NCBI RefSeq assembly: GCF_005281835.1
Contig: NZ_RZIS01000002.1
Coordinates: forward strand, 62,001 to 126,000
DNA length: 64,000 bases
DNA from: Vibrio profundi
GTDB taxonomy: Bacteria; Pseudomonadota; Gammaproteobacteria; Enterobacterales; Vibrionaceae
Direction: 5' to 3'
Shown: one piece after another, positions 58,113 to 64,000 of the stretch
How positions within the stretch are numbered: position 1 is the first letter of the stretch
Layout of the letters: every line of letters begins with the position of its first letter
Position numbers and translations under genes: made by a program
Notes under the pieces: generated by a model
Databases searched by the model: none
Told to the model about the DNA's origin: nothing
The model's input: the letters and a program-made list of their open reading frames with translations, nothing else

Positions 58113-58134
58113 AGAGCTGCTGACTTGCAGCTCT
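58113..58134 (+). terminator. Weak terminator-like hairpin
   Basis: AGAGCTGC-TGACTT-GCAGCTCT followed by a short, poor T stretch, after the YdcH-like gene. Confidence 0.45.
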
Positions 58135-58315
58135 TATTGCATTCTCACCCACCACTTCTCCCCAAGTACTCACCTTCACTCGCTCTGCAGATAACCTTTT
58201 GAAGCGTCAATTCCGAAACAATTCGCAACAAATAAAACACCGTTCATAATTCTTCCCTGACATTACCTTGATAAAGTTTTTCCACTTTTTGAAAACACAT
58301 TTTAAGGTCTATTTC

Positions 58316-59086
58316 ATGAATTCATTTACTAAAGCGTCTTTGACTGCAGCCATTAGCCTTCCACTTTTAGCAGGTTGTGTGACCCCTGGAGAAGACGATG
58401 CGAATGCTACGACAAAACAAGGCGCTGTCGGCGGCGCTTTATTAGGTCTAACGCTTGGCGCACTCACTGGTGATGCAGACCTAGCGATGAAAGGGGCTAT
58501 CGCAGGTGGTGTCGCGGGTGGCGTGGCTGGCGCGAGCCATGACATTCAAAATAACCGAGAGAACATTCGCCACGACAGCCGTAATGAAGCGATTGCTCAA
58601 TCAGGAGGTGGGTCAAACAACGTAGTCGATACTACTCCACAAAATTGGCAAGAACTGAATAACTTCGTTGGTGAGTGGAACGTTACGATCCGCAACCACG
58701 TTGAAATCGCTAGCGATGTCGGTAGCCTAGAAGCGAAAGGCCAGCTTAGCAGTATTAGCCAAGCAGAGGTTCAAGTGGCAAACGAACAAGGGATAGACCT
58801 TACTGCTGCGTTCTCCTATACATCTGAGCAGGGCTACCAACTCGATATCACCAACAAAGCCACTGATGCGAATGTAAACTTCGCAGGTGAACATCAACCT
58901 CAAGCAAACCGCTACAACTTCTATCCAACTAACATCCAAGACGTTATTTACACAGGGGTCAACAGTGCCGACATCCGGATTGAACTAGGTATGATCAATG
59001 ACAAACTGTGGATTCTAGAAAGCTATGCGTTCATCGATGGCAGTGAGCAAAAGCTTCAATCCATTCGCTTCAACAAAGCTAGCTAA
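58316..59086 (+). CDS. Lipoprotein with glycine-zipper segment
   Basis: 256 residues. Signal peptide with lipobox LLAGC (Cys 21). A glycine-zipper stretch at about 38-78 (GAVGGALLGLTLGALTGDADLAMKGAIAGGVAGGVAGA) should span the membrane. A C-terminal domain of about 140 residues follows (NWQELNNFVGEWNVTIRNHV and later beta strands). ATG 58316 follows AAGGTCT; the upstream 16 residues from ATG 58268 would disrupt the lipoprotein signal. An envelope protein of unknown function. Confidence 0.8.
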   Translation: MNSFTKASLTAAISLPLLAGCVTPGEDDANATTKQGAVGGALLGLTLGALTGDADLAMKGAIAGGVAGGVAGASHDIQNNRENIRHDSRNEAIAQSGGGSNNVVDTTPQNWQELNNFVGEWNVTIRNHVEIASDVGSLEAKGQLSSISQAEVQVANEQGIDLTAAFSYTSEQGYQLDITNKATDANVNFAGEHQPQANRYNFYPTNIQDVIYTGVNSADIRIELGMINDKLWILESYAFIDGSEQKLQSIRFNKAS

Positions 59087-59102
59087 CCGCTCAATAATCT
59101 AA

Positions 59103-59163
59103 AAAGCCAGTTGATGATATCGTCGGTCCCATTATCTGAGACGAAAAAATCAACAACTGGCTT
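59103..59163. repeat. Long imperfect inverted repeat
   Basis: AGCCAGTTGATGAT (59105-59118) pairs with ATCAACAACTGGCT (59149-59162) with one mismatch. A 30-base loop holds CGTC...GACG. On the minus strand it ends in TTTTT, so it could terminate the phosphatase-like transcript; it may also be a small extragenic palindrome. Confidence 0.6.
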
Positions 59164-59283
59164 ATCTGCCTCTACTCGCTACTATGTCATTTCCCACAAG
59201 CACTGGGATCAGTTGAATTGGATCCACCTATTCAATGACTCTATTACGACTCCCTCGTAAGCAAGTTTTGGCTCTCATTGGGC

Positions 59284-59309
59284 AAGGCACTTCCCGTGCC
59301 TTTTCTTTT
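59284..59309 (+). terminator. Rho-independent terminator, plus strand
   Basis: AAGGCAC-TTCCC-GTGCC followed by TTTTCTTTT. It lies about 200 bases after the lipoprotein gene, so either the 3' UTR is long or a short independent transcript ends here. Confidence 0.75.
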
Positions 59310-59330
59310 CTATTTTCAATCTCGTAATAC

Positions 59331-62249
59331 TTATTGCTGGCGAATATCGAGCTTATTCAGCAATGACGGGTAACCCCAGCCATTCTCCCCCGCGACCACA
59401 GGCTCGCCCGTAAGGTATTCAAAAAGAGTCGGAGCCAGTGAGCCGTTAGCTTCTATAGTAAGAGGCTCAGGGTTTTCTCCAATTGGCGCCCCCCAAAATC
59501 CGATAAAGGCATCCTTTTCTAAGTAATCTTCACCAGCGTGACGCCCTGGAACTTTGGTGTTGTAGCCGATACCCGCTTTAGGAAACAAATTGACCGTTCC
59601 TGCCCGATCTTCAAGGTAGATATTCGCTAACTGATTAACCGAGTCAGGCCTTGGGGTCAATTGAGTTAACTGTTGCCACTCATTCGAAGAGCACCAAGAA
59701 TCTACGTTAGATTTAGTCGCTCGATTGATACATTTATCCACCAACTTGGAGTACTCAGTAAATGCTCTATCACTTGGCGCAGGTAAGTAAGGGTTGAGCT
59801 GCTGAACATCGAGAAGCACAGGGTGAACACCTGGAGTTACCGACTCGTAAAACAAGTGGTCGCCTCGACGAGTAATAAGTTCATCGACTCTTTTGCTTTC
59901 ACGGTTACCCACAACACGCACCGTGCAGATTTCAGAGTTACAGGTGTTTTCTCGCACGACCAAGTAATCTAGCGTTTCCGGCAACCTTGTCGTGATCTGC
60001 TGGATGATATCAATGCTTTCACCAGCAGGCGCCGCAATAGGGCTCCATTTCGTCAGTTCTTGATAAATAGGTTGAACGCTCCACCCGCTTTCCGAATTAA
60101 AAAAGTCCATCATGAAGTTACCACCCGCAGTGGAAGCTACGACCACATCGACTGCTTTCAAGCTTGGATAGCTCAATGCATTGGTAATTTTTGGCCCTTC
60201 CCCTTCATCCGATGAGATTTTTTTCACCACTATCGGATAGCCCAACTCTTGTTGTAGCTCCGCCAAGACCTGTTTCTCAGGATTCAGCGCATAAAACACT
60301 GGTGTCAGACCGTGATCGCCAGCCATTCCCCATAAAGTTTTATCGTATACACCAGCATCGCGATAAGTCTTTTCGATTTGAGTTAGCCAATAATCCAAGC
60401 GGTTAAGCTCTCCGGTTGGCATTAAGATCTCGTCACTAAATGGGCCAGTGAAATGTGCAAAATGATCGGGCCAAGGGTTATACACTAAGGTGTAGTCTGG
60501 CATCCCAAACCCATCTTGCTCCGCGTAAAGTTTGATTGCCTGCTCGACCTGAACTTTCTTTGCCAATTTGGTAAACAAATCGAAGCTCGAGATAGACACG
60601 TACGCTTCAATATCTTCGATAAGGTTTGCTCGTTTGCTCTTAAGCTCTACCTCCACAATGGCGCGCTGTTGCAACTCTTTCACACAACGCTTTTCGCCAT
60701 AATCACGCAACGACTCCCCTAGCCCCAGATTCACCAATCCATCATAGGTGGTATGGGCGTTCCAATCATATTGCGCATTACAATTTAGTGTTTTCAAATA
60801 GTCCAAGCGATCAAACATAGTTTGTACTTGGTTGTCTGCCATCAGCACATCCAGCTGTAATGCATCGTTACCGAAGAAGTAATAAGCCCGGTCGATGTCA
60901 CGATCAACAAAGTGGAAGTTAGGAATTCCGGTACCGCCTTCACCAGACACTTTCGCACCAGTTTTAATAATAGGTAAGTTACGTACGCTAATCGTCGGGG
61001 TCGAAGAAATACCGACACGACTAATGCTTGCTTTATGCTCACCATATAAACGCTTTAAGAAAGGTAAATAATACGGATCGTTGTAAGTTTGCTCGGCAAG
61101 CATTTCCATAAATTGCACTTGCTGTTCATGTTCTGGCTCTATTACCTGTTCCCACTTAGGCTTATGTTGCGCCCTCTGTTTATGGTGCTGATTGGCCAAC
61201 GGAATAAAAGGAGAAGACTGATCAACAAGCCCTTCAATCAGCCCTTGCTGCAAGCCATCTACAGTCACTTGAACGGCAAAGCGCTTGTTTTGCTGCGAAT
61301 TTAGGAAATCAATCAATTGCTGAGGGTTGTCATCAAACGCTTGCTGCATCCACTCATTCAAAGCCTCTGTGCGCTCGTCTTTAAACACAAACTGGCGATA
61401 TGCTTTCAATAGATTCAGACGAACGAAGTCAATGAGAGTAATGGTTAAAGCTTGGGCTTTATTGTTAGGCTTATCTGCATTTTCCGGTAAACCATCCTGA
61501 GCGATAGCCATTAATGCCGATTTCATGTCCCCTTCTTCCATCCCATTAAGGGCTTTATTAATTAAGCCAACAATGATGGGCTGAATCTGATTAATGATCG
61601 CCAAATCTTCGGGACTATCAGTTAAGTAGGTATAACTTTCGGGTAAGGTCTCCATATCTTGCCAGACACCAATTTCAAACAATGCGTCGTAAATCACCAC
61701 CATGTTAGCGATAAACTTATCGTCCACTTGGATCCCTTCATGGTGCCCTGTCCCTTCCATCGATTCACCAGGCACTTCTTTCGGCGCCGCATCACCATAA
61801 TGATACAAACTATGTTCGAACCCTTTTAATACCGCTTCATCGTATACCGTTGCGAGATACTCTTTAAAAACATCCTCACTGCCTAACCCGGTATAACGGT
61901 CATAGTAGCTATAGAGAAAATACCCCAGAGGGATCGAGTAAGTTGGATTCGAAAGCTGGGCGATCACTCGTGCCTTGGTTTTAACGTCCAAGGGCAATGA
62001 CAAGATATACGCATCTAAAGTGACGCCCGCAATGGTAAATAGCGCGGCGTCACGAGTAAGAGCCGTTGAATAAGTAAGAGTCGATAGCACCTGATTTTTC
62101 AGGATTTGACCTGAACTGAACACGCCCCCAACAACAGGAGTGGAAGAAATTTGCGCCGACGCAGTAAAGCTCAAACTCGAAGTCACAACTAGACTAGCGA
62201 GCAAAAAACGGCCAGTTTTCCGTGAAAGACTCTTAGAATATATATTCAT
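59331..62249 (-). CDS. Large secreted alkaline phosphatase/phosphodiesterase-like protein
   Basis: 972 residues with signal peptide (RFLLASLVVTSSLSFTASA). The N-terminal 400 residues match no motif I know. The C-terminal part has metal-site motifs of the type I phosphodiesterase/alkaline phosphatase superfamily: VYNPWPDHFAHFTGPFSDE, WGMAGDHGLTPVFYAL and KVPGRHAGEDYLEKDAF. The frame opens at TTG 62255; ATG 62249 is more likely. Substrate unknown; periplasmic or secreted. Its upstream region, shared with a diguanylate cyclase gene, has a CRP site at 62416-62437. Confidence 0.82.
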   Translation of the reverse strand: MNIYSKSLSRKTGRFLLASLVVTSSLSFTASAQISSTPVVGGVFSSGQILKNQVLSTLTYSTALTRDAALFTIAGVTLDAYILSLPLDVKTKARVIAQLSNPTYSIPLGYFLYSYYDRYTGLGSEDVFKEYLATVYDEAVLKGFEHSLYHYGDAAPKEVPGESMEGTGHHEGIQVDDKFIANMVVIYDALFEIGVWQDMETLPESYTYLTDSPEDLAIINQIQPIIVGLINKALNGMEEGDMKSALMAIAQDGLPENADKPNNKAQALTITLIDFVRLNLLKAYRQFVFKDERTEALNEWMQQAFDDNPQQLIDFLNSQQNKRFAVQVTVDGLQQGLIEGLVDQSSPFIPLANQHHKQRAQHKPKWEQVIEPEHEQQVQFMEMLAEQTYNDPYYLPFLKRLYGEHKASISRVGISSTPTISVRNLPIIKTGAKVSGEGGTGIPNFHFVDRDIDRAYYFFGNDALQLDVLMADNQVQTMFDRLDYLKTLNCNAQYDWNAHTTYDGLVNLGLGESLRDYGEKRCVKELQQRAIVEVELKSKRANLIEDIEAYVSISSFDLFTKLAKKVQVEQAIKLYAEQDGFGMPDYTLVYNPWPDHFAHFTGPFSDEILMPTGELNRLDYWLTQIEKTYRDAGVYDKTLWGMAGDHGLTPVFYALNPEKQVLAELQQELGYPIVVKKISSDEGEGPKITNALSYPSLKAVDVVVASTAGGNFMMDFFNSESGWSVQPIYQELTKWSPIAAPAGESIDIIQQITTRLPETLDYLVVRENTCNSEICTVRVVGNRESKRVDELITRRGDHLFYESVTPGVHPVLLDVQQLNPYLPAPSDRAFTEYSKLVDKCINRATKSNVDSWCSSNEWQQLTQLTPRPDSVNQLANIYLEDRAGTVNLFPKAGIGYNTKVPGRHAGEDYLEKDAFIGFWGAPIGENPEPLTIEANGSLAPTLFEYLTGEPVVAGENGWGYPSLLNKLDIRQQ

Positions 62250-62415
62250 ACTCAAACTCTATTTATAAATTTTGGTTATTGTTTCAGGTTGCTTAGATTA
62301 GTCAATAAAATGCCAACCTATCAGTAAGCTCTAAACAACAAAGACAATTTCATAGTGTCAAAATTCGTGCTCTGATATGCAACTATTGATGTTTTACCCT
62401 ACCGTATACATATGT

Positions 62416-62437
62416 AACTGTGAGCACATTCACAACA
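62416..62437. promoter_or_regulatory. CRP (cAMP receptor protein) binding site
   Basis: TGTGAGCACATTCACA matches the consensus TGTGA-N6-TCACA perfectly. It is 85-107 bases before the diguanylate cyclase start and 167-188 bases before the phosphatase-like start. It could control either divergent gene. Confidence 0.7.
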
Positions 62438-62522
62438 AAATCAATGTGATGTCCCTTCAAATATCTACTTATATCCTAGACTTAACTTGCACAACTAGTA
62501 TCTGAACGGGCCAAGGAAGCGC

Positions 62523-63701
62523 ATGACAAATCTGGTAGGTAGACATTTAGAAGAGATGGCAGACATCCGATCAACGCGTAAGCAGAAGGTCGTGTATCTA
62601 TGCTCGTTGGCAGCGAGCGGGTTATTTCTTTTCTACGCTTCTTCTTATTTCTTATCCGATGAAATGGGGCTCGCCGTTATAGATTTGCTCTTTGCCCTCG
62701 TCGCTCTCGCGATTTGCCTCTATATAAAGAAAGACAAACAACCTATGTATTCCGACCTGCTGCTCAGTGCTGTTTTGCTAGTGCAAGGGGTCATATTGTT
62801 TCTTTATAGTGCTTCAATACCCGATCGCATTTTATGGCTCTATCCAATTCTCGCCACGGTTATTTTCATTAATGAGTTCAAAATTGGCTTGATTTTCAGC
62901 TCCGCATTTTGCTTGTTCTTAAGCGGGCTGTTGGTGATAACTGGGGTAGATTTTGCGCTGCCTATCGAGTCAACCAATCGCTTCATTGTCAGCTTGTTCT
63001 TGATGGCTGTGGTTTGTCATACCTCGGCGTATTACTACACCAAAGTGGTTAACTACATTCAAAGTTTGTATCAAGAAGGAATCGAAGATTTAGCTTATAT
63101 GGATCAATTGACGGGGCTTGCCAATCGCTGGAGCTTTGAAAACTGGGCGTCGGAAAAGCTTCATACCGTCAACACCGACAAATCCGTGACCGCTTTGGTG
63201 TTCCTCGATATCGATAACTTCAAAACGATTAACGATAACTATGGCCATGATGTAGGCGACAGAGTACTGCAGCATTTTGCCAAACGACTAAAAAACAACG
63301 TCAGAACTAAAGATAGAAAAACGGAAGAGCACGACTATTCTATCGCTCGTTTTGCGGGGGATGAATTTGTATTGATGCTTTACGACGTACGCTCTAAGGA
63401 TGATTTGAATAATATTCTAGAGCGTATCTGTCGTTTATTTGAAAATGGTTATCAGAACCAGGACCGAATCAATGATCTGACGCTGAGTGTAGGCGTCGCC
63501 CTGTATCCTCAGGACGCAACTGAACTACCAGAGCTCACCCGCTGCGCTGACAAAGCGATGTACCAAGCTAAGCACTCCGGTAAAAACCGTTTTGCTTACT
63601 ACCATGACAATCCTATTTCTGTCTCTGTTGAGCACTTTCCAGAGTCTTGTGAGCCACATTCGAACCATACTAATGTCACGCCTATAACAAAGCACCATTA
63701 G
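62523..63701 (+). CDS. Membrane diguanylate cyclase (GGDEF)
   Basis: 392 residues. Residues 1-180 have about six membrane segments (VYLCSLAASGLFLFYASSYF; SDLLLSAVLLVQGVILFLY; VSLFLMAVVCHTSAYY). The C-terminal GGDEF domain has MDQLTGLANRWSFENW, DIDNFKTINDNYGHDVGD and the active-site AGDEF at 278-282, with Ala in the first Gly position, a tolerated variant. An RxxD inhibitory site is not evident before it. AAGGAAG precedes ATG. A CRP site lies upstream. It overlaps the convergent small gene by a few bases. Confidence 0.92.
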   Translation: MTNLVGRHLEEMADIRSTRKQKVVYLCSLAASGLFLFYASSYFLSDEMGLAVIDLLFALVALAICLYIKKDKQPMYSDLLLSAVLLVQGVILFLYSASIPDRILWLYPILATVIFINEFKIGLIFSSAFCLFLSGLLVITGVDFALPIESTNRFIVSLFLMAVVCHTSAYYYTKVVNYIQSLYQEGIEDLAYMDQLTGLANRWSFENWASEKLHTVNTDKSVTALVFLDIDNFKTINDNYGHDVGDRVLQHFAKRLKNNVRTKDRKTEEHDYSIARFAGDEFVLMLYDVRSKDDLNNILERICRLFENGYQNQDRINDLTLSVGVALYPQDATELPELTRCADKAMYQAKHSGKNRFAYYHDNPISVSVEHFPESCEPHSNHTNVTPITKHH

Positions 63702-63979
63702 CTGGTCATATACATCACCCACAAGCTAAAGAAGCCTATCACGATCAGCCAAATTACTTGGCGAGCGCGGTTTGGTTTGGACTTTTTAGGCTTAACTACA
63801 GGCTTCAACGCTGTGTCTTTCGCAGACTTAATAAAGTTGTAGCCGAGTTCTTCACGTTCTTTTCTACGCTCCACCGCTTCATTCGCTACTTCTGTAAAGC
63901 GATGCCTTTGCTCGGTAGTGAAGTCAGTTTCAAATCCGATTTGCCCATGTCTATCTTGGTGTTTAGGTTGTACTGCCAA
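63698..63979 (-). CDS. Small C-tail-anchored membrane protein, unknown
   Basis: 93 residues. The N-terminal two thirds are polar and helical (FTTEQRHRFTEVANEAVERRKEREELGYNF), with a basic KPKKSKPNRARQ stretch before a single membrane segment (VIWLIVIGFFSLWVMYM) at the extreme C-terminus. It begins with TTG at 63979, supported by a perfect GAGGAGG 6 bases upstream. It overlaps the diguanylate cyclase gene by four bases at the convergent stops. The family is not recognised. Confidence 0.65.
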   Translation of the reverse strand: MAVQPKHQDRHGQIGFETDFTTEQRHRFTEVANEAVERRKEREELGYNFIKSAKDTALKPVVKPKKSKPNRARQVIWLIVIGFFSLWVMYMTS

Positions 63980-64000
63980 AGCTGCCTCCTCACGAATAGA

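Noticed and set aside
59103..59163. Possible integron attC site
   Set aside because: The arms do not carry the RYYYAAC/GTTRRRY ends in the required order and no integrase or cassette array is near.

Overview
The window reads as chromosomal DNA of a Vibrio-like marine gammaproteobacterium. The evidence is the density of c-di-GMP proteins, several protein types common in vibrios (VC0807-type membrane protein, fused YejF-type ABC ATPase, lldP-lldD-dld lactate block, LonB-type protease, TrhO), strong Shine-Dalgarno sites, and many divergent regulator/transporter pairs. No rRNA or tRNA, intact transposase, phage block or CRISPR array was seen. The species call is inference; no marker gene is present.

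Layout. 1-1251 is the 3' end of a degenerate-GGDEF/EAL gene. 1361-5706 is a YfcC-type transporter plus CocE-type hydrolase operon, divergent from a LysR regulator with a candidate operator between them. 5809-7841 is an MFS/AraC divergent pair. 8039-15606 holds a REC-EAL response regulator and housekeeping or stress genes: membrane protein, DNA glycosylase, MmcQ/YjbR, VOC, MATE pump, outer-membrane barrel and a DUF1254/DUF1214 protein. 15781-20795 is a LysR-like regulator and a very large lipoprotein metalloprotease of IMPa/M60-like type with calcium-binding TSP3 repeats. 21010-24055 is an MFS/SgrR-like divergent pair.

24375-33289 is the accessory region and the most interesting part. It has a 2293-residue secreted SpvB/RHS polymorphic toxin with a variable C-terminal WHH (HNH-like) nuclease tip. 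A DUF4272 putative immunity gene directly follows it, and a small membrane-anchored protein precedes it. Downstream are a nonsense-mutated gene remnant, a second gene fragment and a small secreted protein. No type VI secretion gene is nearby and the toxin carries its own signal peptide.

33581-43190: an MFS transporter, a YhhY-like acetyltransferase, a GNAT/phosphotransferase pair, tandem PilZ paralogues, small proteins, a TetR/SRPBCC pair with a large palindromic operator, and a LonB-type protease. 43417-45552: a TPR-like protein and a double ABC ATPase behind a Fur-box-like site. 45922-56045: a VC0807-type membrane protein, a prolyl oligopeptidase, and a LysR/lldP/lldD/dld lactate-utilisation block with overlapping alternative hairpins between lldD and dld. 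56147-63979: small proteins, trhO, a glycine-zipper lipoprotein, a large secreted phosphodiesterase-like protein and a membrane diguanylate cyclase that share an intergenic region with a perfect CRP consensus site, and a TTG-initiated small membrane protein.

Shared themes are c-di-GMP synthesis, degradation and sensing (five proteins), lactate import and oxidation, efflux, and secreted hydrolases or toxins.
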